Source of the DNA: Vibrio sinus
GTDB taxonomy: Bacteria; Pseudomonadota; Gammaproteobacteria; Enterobacterales; Vibrionaceae
NCBI RefSeq assembly: GCF_023634645.1
Contig: NZ_JAMKMR010000004.1
Coordinates: 124,001-188,000, forward strand
Direction of reading: 5' to 3'
DNA: 64,000 nt
The position numbers and the translations under genes were made by a program. The notes under the pieces were generated by a model. It had not been told where the DNA came from. It worked only from the letters and a program-made list of their open reading frames with translations, and ran no database searches. How positions within the stretch are numbered: the stretch's first letter is position 1; every line of letters begins with the position of its first letter. This document shows, piece after piece, positions 43,012 to 52,456 of this stretch.

Positions 43012-44418
43012 ATGTTTGAGAATTTAACGGATCGATTATCCAAAACGCTGAAGAACATCAGCGGCAAAGGTCGTCTGACCGAAGAAAATATTAAAGATAC
43101 GCTGCGTGAAGTGCGTATGGCTTTGTTAGAAGCCGACGTTGCTCTGCCTGTCGTACGTGATTTTATCAAGCGAGTAAAAGAAAGAGCCGTTGGTGTTGAA
43201 GTATCGAAATCGCTGACGCCAGGCCAAGAGTTCATCAAGATTGTTCAGGCCGAGCTCGAAGCCGTAATGGGCGAGTCCAATGAGGCTCTTGATCTCGCAG
43301 CCCAGCCTCCAGCCGTTATTTTGATGGCTGGCTTACAAGGTGCTGGTAAAACAACCAGTGTCGGCAAGTTGTCGAAACTGTTAAAAGAAAGAGACAAGAA
43401 AAAGGTATTAGTAGTCTCTGCAGACGTTTATCGTCCTGCCGCGATTAAACAGCTGGAAACACTCGCGTCTGAACTTGAAGTGGACTTCTTTCCATCTTCA
43501 CCAGATCAAAAGCCGATTGATATTGCCAACGCCGCGATTGATCATGCGAAAAAGCAGTTTTTTGATGTATTGATTGTCGATACGGCAGGTCGTTTAGCGA
43601 TTGATGAAGAGATGATGTCTGAAATTCAAGACTTGCACTCGGCGATCAATCCGGTTGAAACCTTGTTTGTGGTTGATGCCATGACAGGTCAAGATGCTGC
43701 CAATACGGCGAAAGCCTTTGGCGATGCTCTGCCATTAACAGGGGTGATATTGACCAAAGTGGATGGTGATGCTCGTGGTGGTGCGGCGCTGTCTGTGCGT
43801 CATATTACTGGTAAACCCATCAAATTCTTAGGTGTTGGTGAAAAAACCGATGCATTAGAAGCCTTCCACCCTGATCGAGTCGCTTCACGTATTCTTGGCA
43901 TGGGGGACGTACTCTCGCTTATCGAAGATCTGCAAAAAAATGTAGATGCGCAAAAAGCGGAGAAACTGGCGAAGAAATTCAAAGAGAAGAAAGGTTTTGA
44001 CCTGGAAGATTTTCGTGAGCAGTTAGGGCAGATGCAAAACATGGGCGGCATGATGGGAATGCTCGATAAGCTTCCTGGCATGAATAACCTAGCAGACGGC
44101 GTTAAGGATAATGTAGATGATAAGGCCTTCAAGCAGATGGAAGCCATTATTAACTCCATGACCATGAAAGAGCGTCAGCGTCCCGACATCATAAAAGGCT
44201 CACGCAAGAAGCGTATCGCGGCAGGTTCTGGTACGCAGGTTCAGGATGTAAATCGACTGCTAAAGCAGTTCACCCAAATGCAAAAAATGATGAAGAAAAT
44301 GCAAAAAGGTGGCATGCGTAACATGATGAGAAACATGCAAGGCATGATGGGCGGTGGCGGCCCAGGTGGCATGGGCGGAATGGGTGGAGGCGGTGGATTT
44401 AATCCATTTGGTCGTTAA
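43012..44418 (+). CDS. ffh: Signal recognition particle protein Ffh
   Basis: GTPase that binds 4.5S RNA and signal sequences to target membrane proteins to FtsY/SecYEG. 468 residues from the ATG at 43012 (MFENLTDRLSKTL); an upstream in-frame start at 42961 lacks family support. The N domain is followed by the GTPase domain with G1 GLQGAGKTTSVGK (from G107), DTAGRL and TKVDGDARGG, then the methionine-rich M domain and a Gly/Met tail ending NPFGR. A GAGAG ribosome site precedes the start. It precedes the rpsP-rimM-trmD-rplS operon. Confidence 0.97.
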   Translation: MFENLTDRLSKTLKNISGKGRLTEENIKDTLREVRMALLEADVALPVVRDFIKRVKERAVGVEVSKSLTPGQEFIKIVQAELEAVMGESNEALDLAAQPPAVILMAGLQGAGKTTSVGKLSKLLKERDKKKVLVVSADVYRPAAIKQLETLASELEVDFFPSSPDQKPIDIANAAIDHAKKQFFDVLIVDTAGRLAIDEEMMSEIQDLHSAINPVETLFVVDAMTGQDAANTAKAFGDALPLTGVILTKVDGDARGGAALSVRHITGKPIKFLGVGEKTDALEAFHPDRVASRILGMGDVLSLIEDLQKNVDAQKAEKLAKKFKEKKGFDLEDFREQLGQMQNMGGMMGMLDKLPGMNNLADGVKDNVDDKAFKQMEAIINSMTMKERQRPDIIKGSRKKRIAAGSGTQVQDVNRLLKQFTQMQKMMKKMQKGGMRNMMRNMQGMMGGGGPGGMGGMGGGGGFNPFGR

Positions 44419-44529
44419 CCCCTGATTTTCGCCGTTTTCTAGTCATGTGTTATTTTTCATTCTGTTAGCGCTGTTTTGCTAAATCGAGTGGAAATGCAAT
44501 GGCTAAAAAGTAGCTAAAAACCTTGCAAT

Positions 44530-44566
44530 GCCCTGGAATAAGAGTAAAATTCCGGGGCTTTATTTT
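44530..44566 (+). terminator. Terminator after ffh
   Basis: A 10-bp stem GCCCTGGAAT/ATTCCGGGGC (one T-G pair) with a 9-base loop, followed by TTTATTTT. Confidence 0.75.
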
Positions 44567-44574
44567 GGCACGAG

Positions 44575-44624
44575 ACCCCAAGCTGTTTTTTTTGGATGGC
44601 TTCTGGGGTTAATTTTATTTTTGA
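44575..44624 (+). promoter_or_regulatory. Possible attenuator hairpin in the rpsP leader
   Basis: ACCCCA pairs with TGGGGT around an imperfect AAGC/GCTT extension, then a U-rich run (TTAATTTTATTTTT) ends about 20 bases before rpsP. It has terminator form and could attenuate the S16 operon. Confidence 0.35.
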
Positions 44625-44642
44625 GAAAGCAAAGAGGACGAC

Positions 44643-44891
44643 ATGGTAACCATTCGTTTGGCACGTCATGGCGCTAAAAAGCGTCCATTTTATCAAATCG
44701 TAGTAGCGGACAGCCGCAATGCAGCAACTGGCCGTTTCATCGAGAAAGTAGGTTTCTTTAACCCTACTGCTACTGGTCAAGAAGAAGGTCTACGTCTAGA
44801 CCTAGATCGCGTTAACCACTGGGTTGGTCAAGGCGCGTCTCTTTCTGACCGTGTTGCTAAGCTAGTTAAAGACGCTCAAAAAGCGGCTTAA
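44643..44891 (+). CDS. rpsP: 30S ribosomal protein S16
   Basis: 82-residue S16, needed for 30S assembly. [20 protein letters not shown] and the [19 protein letters not shown] segment are diagnostic. An AGAGGA ribosome site precedes the ATG. It is the first gene of the conserved rpsP-rimM-trmD-rplS operon, 19 bp before rimM. Confidence 0.98.
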   Translation: MVTIRLARHGAKKRPFYQIVVADSRNAATGRFIEKVGFFNPTATGQEEGLRLDLDRVNHWVGQGASLSDRVAKLVKDAQKAA

Positions 44892-44910
44892 TTCTAGTTA
44901 GTAATTAGCT

Positions 44911-45465
44911 ATGTCGATGAAAGGTAAAGACGCCATGAGCAAACAAAGCGAAAAAATTGTGATGGGTAAATTTGGTTCTACCTATGGCATTCGTGGCTGG
45001 CTCAAGGTTTTTTCCTTTACAGACAATGCTGAGAGCATTTTTGATTATAGCCCTTGGTATATAAACCAAAAAGGCAATTGGGTTGAGTACAAAGTGGAAA
45101 GTTGGAAGCGCCATAACAAAGGTATGGTGGTAAAACTGGAAGGTTTGGAAGTGCGTGAAGACGCACATTTACTGACGAACTTTGAAATCGCAGTAGACCC
45201 AGCATCATTACCTGAATTGTCAGAAGATGAATTCTACTGGCGTGAGTTGTTTGGTATGCAAGTTGTTACCACTAAGGGATATGACCTTGGTGAGGTCACT
45301 GACCTATTAGAAACTGGCTCCAATGACGTTTTGGTAGTGAAGGCAAACTTGAAAGATGCTTTTGGCCAAAAGGAACGATTGATTCCGTTCCTTGAAGAGC
45401 AAGTGATCAAGAAAGTTGATCGCACTGCTCAACGGATCGAAGTTGACTGGGATCCTGGATTTTAA
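44911..45465 (+). CDS. rimM: 16S rRNA processing protein RimM
   Basis: Assembly factor that binds S19 and matures the 30S head. The 184-residue protein has the N-terminal RimM domain ([21 protein letters not shown]) and the C-terminal PRC-barrel domain ([13 protein letters not shown] through [11 protein letters not shown]), ending DWDPGF as in other vibrios. A later ATG at 44936 is possible, but the longer start matches vibrio homologues. Confidence 0.96.
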   Translation: MSMKGKDAMSKQSEKIVMGKFGSTYGIRGWLKVFSFTDNAESIFDYSPWYINQKGNWVEYKVESWKRHNKGMVVKLEGLEVREDAHLLTNFEIAVDPASLPELSEDEFYWRELFGMQVVTTKGYDLGEVTDLLETGSNDVLVVKANLKDAFGQKERLIPFLEEQVIKKVDRTAQRIEVDWDPGF

Positions 45466-45489
45466 CTCCACCGTTAGGGCGAGAAAACT

Positions 45490-46233
45490 ATGTGGATTGG
45501 CGTAATTAGCCTTTTTCCTGAAATGTTTCGTTCAATAACGGACTATGGAGTCACAGGTCAAGCGGTTAAAAAAGGTCTTTTGTCGATAGAGACTTGGAAT
45601 CCTCGAGATTTCACTCACGACAAACATCGAACAGTCGATGATAGACCCTACGGTGGTGGCCCTGGTATGCTCATGATGGTTCAGCCTTTGCGCGACGCTA
45701 TCCAAGCAGCTAAGGATAAGTCACCGGGAAAGACGAAGGTTGTTTACCTTTCTCCTCAAGGTCGTAAATTGGACCAGAAAGGAGTGGAAGAGCTGGCAAA
45801 CAATGAGAACTTGCTTCTTATTTGTGGTCGCTACGAAGGGGTAGATGAGCGTATCATACAGTCTGAAGTTGACGAAGAATGGTCAATTGGAGACTTTGTG
45901 ATGACAGGGGGAGAAATCCCGGCTATGACACTGATCGACACAATATCACGGTTTGTACCGGGCGTACTTGGCGATATAGCGTCAGCAGAAGAAGACTCTT
46001 TTGCTAATGGCTTATTAGACTGTCCTCACTATACGCGTCCTGATGTGTTAGATGGATTGGAAGTGCCAAGTGTGCTCAAGTCTGGAAACCACAAGGACAT
46101 TCGTCGCTGGCGATTAAAACAATCGCTAGGCCGAACTTGGCTAAGAAGACCAGAGCTCCTGGAAAACCTAGCTCTGACTGACGAACAGGAACAATTACTT
46201 GCTGAGTTCATTAAAGAACATAACGCAAAGTAA
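45490..46233 (+). CDS. trmD: tRNA (guanine-N1)-methyltransferase TrmD
   Basis: Methylates G37 next to the anticodon of tRNAs reading CNN codons and tRNA-Pro, preventing +1 frameshifts. 247 residues. The SPOUT-knot signatures are [14 protein letters not shown] and [29 protein letters not shown] lies in the N-terminal half. It is third in the operon, 24 bp after rimM. Confidence 0.98.
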   Translation: MWIGVISLFPEMFRSITDYGVTGQAVKKGLLSIETWNPRDFTHDKHRTVDDRPYGGGPGMLMMVQPLRDAIQAAKDKSPGKTKVVYLSPQGRKLDQKGVEELANNENLLLICGRYEGVDERIIQSEVDEEWSIGDFVMTGGEIPAMTLIDTISRFVPGVLGDIASAEEDSFANGLLDCPHYTRPDVLDGLEVPSVLKSGNHKDIRRWRLKQSLGRTWLRRPELLENLALTDEQEQLLAEFIKEHNAK

Positions 46234-46275
46234 CCTAATTTATTTGAGTATCAGTTTATTCTAGGAATTTAGAAA

Positions 46276-46629
46276 ATGAGTAACATCATCAAAGCTCTTG
46301 AAGAAGAGCAAATGAAACAAGACCTACCAAAATTTGCACCAGGTGACACTGTTGCTGTGCAAGTTAAGGTAAAAGAAGGTGACCGTGAGCGTCTACAGGC
46401 TTTTGAAGGCGTTGTAATCGCTGTACGTAACCGTGGCCTACACTCTGCATTTACCGTTCGTAAGATCTCTAACGGTGAAGGTGTTGAGCGTACGTTCCAA
46501 ACTCACTCTCCAATGGTTGATAGCATTGAAGTTAAACGCCGTGGTGCAGTACGTCGTGCCAAGCTGTACTACCTACGTGAGCGTTCTGGTAAGTCTGCTC
46601 GTATTAAAGAGAAGCTTGCTAAGAAGTAA
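46276..46629 (+). CDS. rplS: 50S ribosomal protein L19
   Basis: 117-residue L19 located at the 30S-50S interface. [40 protein letters not shown] and the C-terminal [17 protein letters not shown] are diagnostic. It is the last gene of the operon and is followed by a strong bidirectional terminator. Confidence 0.98.
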   Translation: MSNIIKALEEEQMKQDLPKFAPGDTVAVQVKVKEGDRERLQAFEGVVIAVRNRGLHSAFTVRKISNGEGVERTFQTHSPMVDSIEVKRRGAVRRAKLYYLRERSGKSARIKEKLAKK

Positions 46630-46654
46630 TGCTATTACTAGCGTTCTCATAAAA

Positions 46655-46686
46655 ACAAACGGAGCCAATCGGCTCCGTTTGTTTTA
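46655..46686. terminator. Bidirectional terminator between rplS and yacG
   Basis: A perfect 12-bp stem ACAAACGGAGCC/GGCTCCGTTTGT with loop AATC; TTTT follows on the plus strand and TTTTTATG on the minus strand. Confidence 0.92.
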
Positions 46687-46720
46687 TCTGAATCTTACAT
46701 CCTGAAGTCACTGCATAGAG

Positions 46721-46918
46721 CTAGTATTGCTCTTCCGACCAACCATCGGCATCGGACATATCAGGTGCTCCGGGAATTGAGTTTTCCTCGTCAGCCCATT
46801 CACCAAAATCGATCAGCTGACACTTTTTACTGCAAAAAGGGCGAAAAGCACTGCTACTATCCCAAATCACTTCAGTTGAGCATTGTGGGCATTTTACGAT
46901 GGTCAATTTACTATTCAT
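46721..46918 (-). CDS. yacG: DNA gyrase inhibitor / zinc-ribbon protein YacG
   Basis: 65 residues. Zinc-ribbon pattern CPQC near the start and CSKKC about 17 residues later gives a four-cysteine site, and an acidic tail follows ([13 protein letters not shown]). YacG binds GyrB and blocks gyrase in E. coli. It is the last gene of the run zapD-coaE-pilD region on the minus strand, as in other gammaproteobacteria. Confidence 0.93.
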   Translation of the reverse strand: MNSKLTIVKCPQCSTEVIWDSSSAFRPFCSKKCQLIDFGEWADEENSIPGAPDMSDADGWSEEQY

Positions 46919-46989
46919 GGCGGTATCGGTTCAAAAAGGTGATAGGAGAGTATACCAGAGGTGTGTACTAAATCGAACTGTGCATAAAC

Positions 46990-47730
46990 TCAACTACACA
47001 CCGCCAACTCGAAGTGTATATCTTGGCTGCAAGCTTGTCCTGAACGAAATTCGATGAATTTTATGGCGAAGCGGTTTTTATGTCCGGAAATCATGGGGTA
47101 AACGCCATAATTTAGCGGTATATTGAGACGCAAGATATTCGCCTCTTCTGCGTCACTTTGATAAAACCCCGAGGCCGCGATTTGCTGCTCAAATCGACCC
47201 GTTTCGCGAGCTAATTTTAACCACAGCTTAAGGGCATTAGACAGAGGAAGTAACGTATTGAGCCAATTGGACGTATCATGGCTTTTTTTGTCATGAGGCA
47301 AGTGCAGCCAATGATGTAATGCGGGTAAATCAAAACAGCACGCGCCGCCGGGAAGGTTGAATCTCTGCCGTATCGTACTGAGAAACCGATCTTCTTTTAA
47401 AGATTGGCCAAATCGTTCCGCTGACATCAATTCACTATGTACATCTGCTACTTCGCTCAAAATATTACGTAGCATATCTTGATCTACGCCATCAACATCA
47501 AGCCAGCTTTTATAGGTGAGCCTTTGTTTTTCTATATCTTTAGCGAGCTCAGACTTGAGTTGTATTTGCTCAAATATTTCCAGTAAATCAAACAGAGAGC
47601 GAAAGAATAACAAATGCTGCAGTTCATCTTGAAACTGTGACGAGATATCTAATTGATTGAGAAGAGCCTCTACTCGTAAATAAATACGAGTCTTTTCGTT
47701 TAATGGATGTTCGAAATAATGCGTACTCAT
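46990..47730 (-). CDS. zapD: Cell division protein ZapD
   Basis: A 246-residue FtsZ-binding protein that bundles FtsZ filaments at the Z ring. [39 protein letters not shown] and the [11 protein letters not shown] segment near the C-terminus are typical. Its place between coaE and yacG is the conserved order. Confidence 0.94.
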   Translation of the reverse strand: MSTHYFEHPLNEKTRIYLRVEALLNQLDISSQFQDELQHLLFFRSLFDLLEIFEQIQLKSELAKDIEKQRLTYKSWLDVDGVDQDMLRNILSEVADVHSELMSAERFGQSLKEDRFLSTIRQRFNLPGGACCFDLPALHHWLHLPHDKKSHDTSNWLNTLLPLSNALKLWLKLARETGRFEQQIAASGFYQSDAEEANILRLNIPLNYGVYPMISGHKNRFAIKFIEFRSGQACSQDIHFELAVCS

Positions 47731-47762
47731 CTAGTCAACCTTTCGTTCCTTCAAGCTTATTC

Positions 47763-48371
47763 TCACCGATTTTCCTCGCAAATTGCCAGATACTTTTGAT
47801 GTAGTTCTGTGATTTGAGGCAAAAGTTTTTCGATTTTTGTACTGTTTACCACCACATCATGGGCATTTTTCAGCCGGTTACTTCTACTTACCTGTGCTGC
47901 TAAAATGGTTTCTGCCTGCGTGCGTGATACATTATCTCTATTCATTGTCCTTTCTATTTGAGTTTCCTTATCAGTATCAACGACTAAGATTCGATCAACC
48001 ATGGACTGCAAATTATTTTCTATTAATAAAGGTGCGACAAGCAAAGCGTACGGAGATTTTGCTTGATCCAATTTCGTATGCATCCTTTGATGAATCATAG
48101 GATGTAACAGATTGTTTAGCCATTCTTTATCGTCTGAATGAGAGAAAACTCTTTCTCGTAGTGCTGGACGATTGAGTGTGCCATCCTCTTGTAAAATCTG
48201 TGGACCAAACTTTTTGGCAATAGCGTTAAGGCCTTCAGTCTCTGGCTCGACAACTTCACGCGCAATGAGGTCAGCGTCGACAATATCTATATTAAAATGT
48301 GCTTTAAATAGGTCTGCAACGGTGGTTTTCCCACTAGCGATACCGCCTGTCAGCCCGACTACATATGTCAT
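47763..48371 (-). CDS. coaE: Dephospho-CoA kinase
   Basis: Phosphorylates dephospho-CoA in the final step of coenzyme A synthesis. 202 residues with Walker A GLTGGIASGKTTV near the N-terminus, the DADLIAREVVEPET substrate region and the RILVVD strand with the lid segment. It lies between pilD (21 bp) and zapD (32 bp) on the minus strand. Confidence 0.96.
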   Translation of the reverse strand: MTYVVGLTGGIASGKTTVADLFKAHFNIDIVDADLIAREVVEPETEGLNAIAKKFGPQILQEDGTLNRPALRERVFSHSDDKEWLNNLLHPMIHQRMHTKLDQAKSPYALLVAPLLIENNLQSMVDRILVVDTDKETQIERTMNRDNVSRTQAETILAAQVSRSNRLKNAHDVVVNSTKIEKLLPQITELHQKYLAICEENR

Positions 48372-48392
48372 AATCTTTTCCTAGTGATGCTG

Positions 48393-49259
48393 TTAACCAA
48401 ATACGGCACCAAAATACCAATGAATAATTTGCTCTCCCCATACGATGCTAATCCAACCCGCAATCGACAAGTAGGGGCCAAAAGGGAAGGCGTGATCATG
48501 ACCTTTACTTTGTAACCTTAATTGAATCAGGCCAAATATCAGTCCGACGACAGAAGAAAGAAGAATGACGATAGGAAGGTATTGCCATCCAAGCCATGCA
48601 CCTAACGCGGCGAGTAGCTTAAAGTCTCCATATCCCATGCCTTCTTTGCCAGTAATAAGCTTGAAAGCCCAATAGAGAAACCACAAGAATAAATAGCCGG
48701 AGATCGCACCTAGTACAGAGTCATATAGAGAGACGGGGCTAATATGCCATAACGCCAACATAATTCCTAACCACATCAGTGGTAGAGTAATCTGATCGGG
48801 CAGTAATAGGGTATCAAAATCGATAAACGTCGCCGCGATGAGTGCAAAGGTGAGAACGATTACAGCGATAGCGTACCAACTGGCACCAAACCGAACCGCG
48901 ACAACATAACTCATCACCGCCGACAACAGTTCGACGATAGGATATCGAGCACTGATTGATTGCTGGCAATGGTGACATTTTCCTTTCAGCATTAGCCAGC
49001 TAATTATCGGAATATTATCGATAATACGCAGTTTCGTCCCACACTTAGGGCAATTTGAACGAGGTGAACTTAATGAAATTGGGTTAGCAGTAGGCGTTAT
49101 TTTATATTCTGGAAACGACTCGGCACATTCATCTCTCCATTCTTGTTCCATCATTTTGGGCAAGCGCGCAATGACGACATTTAAAAAGCTACCAATAATC
49201 AGGCCAAAAATAGTGGCAAGAATGGTGAACATCCAAGGGTAATAATATATGGCTTCCAT
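48393..49259 (-). CDS. pilD: Type IV prepilin peptidase / N-methyltransferase PilD
   Basis: A 288-residue inner-membrane aspartic protease that cleaves and N-methylates prepilins and type II secretion pseudopilins. An N-terminal segment [16 protein letters not shown] is followed by the zinc-binding CPKC...CHHC pair. The catalytic aspartates lie in [16 protein letters not shown] and in the GxGD-type [18 protein letters not shown]. It is downstream of pilC in the pilA-B-C-D cluster. Confidence 0.96.
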   Translation of the reverse strand: MEAIYYYPWMFTILATIFGLIIGSFLNVVIARLPKMMEQEWRDECAESFPEYKITPTANPISLSSPRSNCPKCGTKLRIIDNIPIISWLMLKGKCHHCQQSISARYPIVELLSAVMSYVVAVRFGASWYAIAVIVLTFALIAATFIDFDTLLLPDQITLPLMWLGIMLALWHISPVSLYDSVLGAISGYLFLWFLYWAFKLITGKEGMGYGDFKLLAALGAWLGWQYLPIVILLSSVVGLIFGLIQLRLQSKGHDHAFPFGPYLSIAGWISIVWGEQIIHWYFGAVFG

Positions 49260-49307
49260 ACAAAGAACTCTATTGTCCTAATTTCAGAGTATAGTGGAGG
49301 CACTATA

Positions 49308-50513
49308 CTAGCCCAGTAAACGGGTTAAGTTAAAGATAGGTAAATACATTGCGATAACTAGCACACCAACAATGATACCTAACACAAGTATAAGTATTGG
49401 TTCAACGAGTTTGCTAAAACTCTGTATGGAATGATTGGCCTCGCTATCGTAAATGTCTGCCAACTTATCCAACATGTTATCGAGTTGACCCGTTTGTTCG
49501 CCAATCATCACCATTTGCAACATCAGTTCGGGGAAAATGGCTTCTTCTCTAAGCGCTAAATGGATGGCTTGACCTTGGAGAATCTTCTCATGGCACCTAT
49601 CTAACGATTGCTGAATGAACGGGTTTCCACAGACCTGCGCGGCTAAGGACAAGTTAGTCAGAACGGGAATACCACTTCGGTAGTTGGTTGCCAATGTTCG
49701 ACAGGCACGAGCAAGGGCAAGTTTTAAAACGATGTGGCCAATGGCTGGCGTGCTTAGTAGCCCTTGGTGTATTTTTTGTTTAGCAAAATCTGAGCGCTTG
49801 ATAGTAAAGATAAGAAAGCCAATCAAACTTCCTATTATGAATATAACTAGCCAACCCCTTGATTGGACAAGATCTGACAGCTTGATGACTTCTCTTGTCA
49901 ACCAAGGAAGGGAGGCATTCATACCGCGAAATAATGAATCAAATTCAGGGATAACCAAAGTGAGCATGATGTAGCTGACGGCAATGATGGTCGTTAGCAT
50001 CAGGCAAGGATACTGAAGTGCTTGCCACAATTTGCCTTGCAGTTTGGCTATGTTTTCTCGATGGCTGGCGAGGTTAAGTAATGCCTGTTCCAAATGCCCA
50101 GACAGCTCGCCTGATTGAATTGTCGCGATATAGAGTGGATTGAAATACTCTGGGTAGTGTTTCATGGTATTAGTGAGAGAGTCCCCAGACTCAAGATGCG
50201 CGACTAACAGGAACATCAAGGATCTTAGCTCGGCTTTATTTGATTGACTGGATATCAATTTTAAGCTGGTGACGATGGGGAGTCCTGCCAAGAGTAAAGT
50301 GGCCAGTTGACGAGTAAAATGAGTGATATCTTTCACTAGGATGCTGTGTTTCTTCTTGTCTACTATCGTCAAACCACCAGTATGCATATCTTTCATGCGA
50401 AGCTGGTTGTCTCGGACAATGGCTCGAACTTCATCAGCGGATAGAGATAATGTCACGCCAGATATAGTCTGACCCTGACTATCCAGCGCTTGCCAGTAGT
50501 ATCGTCTTAACAT
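49308..50513 (-). CDS. pilC: Type IV pilus inner-membrane platform protein PilC
   Basis: A 401-residue GspF/PilC-family protein with two repeated cytoplasmic four-helix domains. The first is at about 60-180, FTRQLATLLLAGLPIVTSL; the second around ARACRTLATNYRSGIPVLTNL. Three membrane segments are present. It anchors the PilB motor and the pilus base. Its start overlaps the end of pilB by 7 bp. Confidence 0.93.
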   Translation of the reverse strand: MLRRYYWQALDSQGQTISGVTLSLSADEVRAIVRDNQLRMKDMHTGGLTIVDKKKHSILVKDITHFTRQLATLLLAGLPIVTSLKLISSQSNKAELRSLMFLLVAHLESGDSLTNTMKHYPEYFNPLYIATIQSGELSGHLEQALLNLASHRENIAKLQGKLWQALQYPCLMLTTIIAVSYIMLTLVIPEFDSLFRGMNASLPWLTREVIKLSDLVQSRGWLVIFIIGSLIGFLIFTIKRSDFAKQKIHQGLLSTPAIGHIVLKLALARACRTLATNYRSGIPVLTNLSLAAQVCGNPFIQQSLDRCHEKILQGQAIHLALREEAIFPELMLQMVMIGEQTGQLDNMLDKLADIYDSEANHSIQSFSKLVEPILILVLGIIVGVLVIAMYLPIFNLTRLLG

Positions 50514-51763
50514 ATCCCCAGTTTGCGCTGCACCTCCTGATAGCTGGTTAGGCCACTTAGAACGGTTTTCATCGCAGCATCTTTTAGTGTGGGTATGTCT
50601 TGGCTTTGCATATATTGTTCAACTTGAGCCGCGGTGGGCGAATCTGACAGGAGAGCAGAAAAGTGTTCGTCTATTTCCACCAACTCGAATAAGGCGATGC
50701 GCCCTGAATATCCATTCTGACAATGTTTACAGCCGGAGGGGCTAGCCTGATAAAGCTGCAACTGAGAGCTTATTTCAAAGTGCTGTTTAATATTGTTAGT
50801 GTTGTCTTGCGGTATTTTACAGTGCTGGCAGAGTCTTCTTACCAGCCTTTGCGCGATGACGAGAGAGATCGAGGAAACCAGGTTATAAGGATCGACTCCC
50901 ATGTTAACAAGTCGCATCAAGGTTTGAGCGGCGGAATTTGTGTGTAAGGTAGACATGACCAAGTGGCCAGTCTGGGCAGCCTTTATTGTTATTTGAGCGG
51001 TTTCCAGATCTCTAATCTCACCCAACATAATAATATCAGGATCTTGGCGGAGAAACGCTCTGAGTGCTTCACTGAAACCCAATTCAATTTTGCGCTTAAT
51101 TTGTACTTGGTTTATACCAGGTAAGATTATTTCAATGGGATCTTCCGCGGTTGAGATATTCACTTCTGAGGTATTGAGGTGTTGTAGTGCGGCATAGAGA
51201 GAAACGGTCTTGCCACTGCCTGTTGGACCGGTAATTAAAATCAAACCTTGCGGTTTTTGTAGGGCTTTTATAAATATCGACTGTTGATGTTGGTGCATGC
51301 CTAGCTGATCAATACGCAGAGTATCATGGCTACCTTTTAGTATCCGAAGAACCAGCTTCTCTCCCCATTGAGTCGGCAGGGTAGAGATACGAAGATCAAT
51401 GGTTTGATCATTTTGATACGGGAAATGGAAGCGACCATCTTGCGGTTTTCTTTGCTCAGAGATATCCAAATCTGCCAATACTTTGATATGGGCGATGAGC
51501 TTTTTGTATACATGCAGTTGGGGCCTTTGGTACTCCCTTAGTATGCCGTCGATGCGATAGCGAATTCGGGCAAACTTTTCATATGGCTCGAAATGAATAT
51601 CTGAGGCATTGTTTTCGATGCAAGCGAGCAGCAAAGATTGAAACAAAGTATTGGCAGAGGTGCTTTCTGCCTCACGTACAAAGAAACGCTCAGCTTGAGG
51701 TGAGTCTTTATGACTCGGCCTGCTGGCGTTGGATTGGGAATATATAAATGGAAGCTCCTTCAC
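50507..51763 (-). CDS. pilB: Type IV pilus assembly ATPase PilB, lacking the N-terminal domain
   Basis: A GspE/PilB-family AAA+ motor that drives pilus extension. It has 418 residues against about 560 for typical Vibrio PilB. The N2 domain begins near residue 40 (NNASDIHFEPYE), Walker A is GPTGSGKT (179-186), and DPDIIMLGEIRD is Walker B/Asp box. A four-cysteine zinc site (CQHC...CKHC) and the C-terminal domain are intact. The ~140-residue N-terminal N1 domain is absent: the GTG start (AGGTG 5 bases upstream) is only 22 bp from the pilA stop. E. coli HofB and GspE-like proteins can also be short, so it may still work. Confidence 0.88.
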   Translation of the reverse strand: MKELPFIYSQSNASRPSHKDSPQAERFFVREAESTSANTLFQSLLLACIENNASDIHFEPYEKFARIRYRIDGILREYQRPQLHVYKKLIAHIKVLADLDISEQRKPQDGRFHFPYQNDQTIDLRISTLPTQWGEKLVLRILKGSHDTLRIDQLGMHQHQQSIFIKALQKPQGLILITGPTGSGKTVSLYAALQHLNTSEVNISTAEDPIEIILPGINQVQIKRKIELGFSEALRAFLRQDPDIIMLGEIRDLETAQITIKAAQTGHLVMSTLHTNSAAQTLMRLVNMGVDPYNLVSSISLVIAQRLVRRLCQHCKIPQDNTNNIKQHFEISSQLQLYQASPSGCKHCQNGYSGRIALFELVEIDEHFSALLSDSPTAAQVEQYMQSQDIPTLKDAAMKTVLSGLTSYQEVQRKLGIC

Positions 51764-51785
51764 TGGGACACCTGCACTTTTTTCA

Positions 51786-52190
51786 TTAGAGACAACTCGA
51801 GATTAGGTTGGCCGCTTCGCCAGTTGCGCTGCAGCTCCAGCCAGTGGTATCACTTCTGGTCAAGGTGATGGCGCTGTTATTATACTTGGCTAGTGTGAGT
51901 ATAAGCTTAGATGAGCCAACCGAAATGGTGCCCAGTGAAGTCGCATTCGCCGTGATCCCTAAATCTGATAAAGCGGTGGATTCAGAAAGCTTCCCTGTTT
52001 CTAAAACATAAACCTCGGCAGGTGCAATTAAAGATCGCATGGTGGCAACCGCAGCAGCCACTTCGCTTTTTTTGATGTAGTCCTTGTAAGCTGGGATCGC
52101 CATGGAAGACAGAGCGCCGATGATGGCGACCACTATCATGAGTTCGATTAAGGTAAACCCTTGGCAAGGTGTTGGGATTGTTCTGAGCAT
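51786..52190 (-). CDS. pilA: Type IV pilin PilA (major pilin precursor)
   Basis: 134 residues from the ATG at 52190, giving a short leader [11 protein letters not shown] followed by the prepilin peptidase site [20 protein letters not shown] with Glu5, the universal type IVa pilin helix. The longer open frame to 52244 would give an unlikely leader. Two C-terminal cysteines (WSC, SSC) can close the D-region disulfide. It heads pilA-pilB-pilC-pilD. Confidence 0.94.
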   Translation of the reverse strand: MLRTIPTPCQGFTLIELMIVVAIIGALSSMAIPAYKDYIKKSEVAAAVATMRSLIAPAEVYVLETGKLSESTALSDLGITANATSLGTISVGSSKLILTLAKYNNSAITLTRSDTTGWSCSATGEAANLISSCL

Positions 52191-52379
52191 TATCCACTTA
52201 CTTAATTTAATTGTCTGATATACCAGATAAAAAATAGGCAACACGCGACAGTAGGTATAGCGCTTTTAATCGGAGTTGAGAGTGAGTTAGCGGCGGCTAA
52301 GACTAGGCGTTAAATAAACGACATTGAGAAATATGAGCTGGGTTAACCTTGTGTCGTCAGTGGATTAACATTGTGTAGT

Positions 52380-52422
52380 GAGGAAAATCTCCACGGGCCG
52401 TAGTCAGAATGCGCGTGGAGAT
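52380..52422 (-). terminator. Terminator downstream of nadC
   Basis: A 9-bp stem ATCTCCACG/CGTGGAGAT with an 18-base loop. The minus strand continues TTTTCC; the plus strand continues ACTTTTTAG. The rest of the 266-bp pilA-nadC gap shows no gene and should carry the pilA promoter. Confidence 0.6.
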
Positions 52423-52456
52423 ACTTTTTAGTTGACCAAAAGTAGCTTTCGACGGA

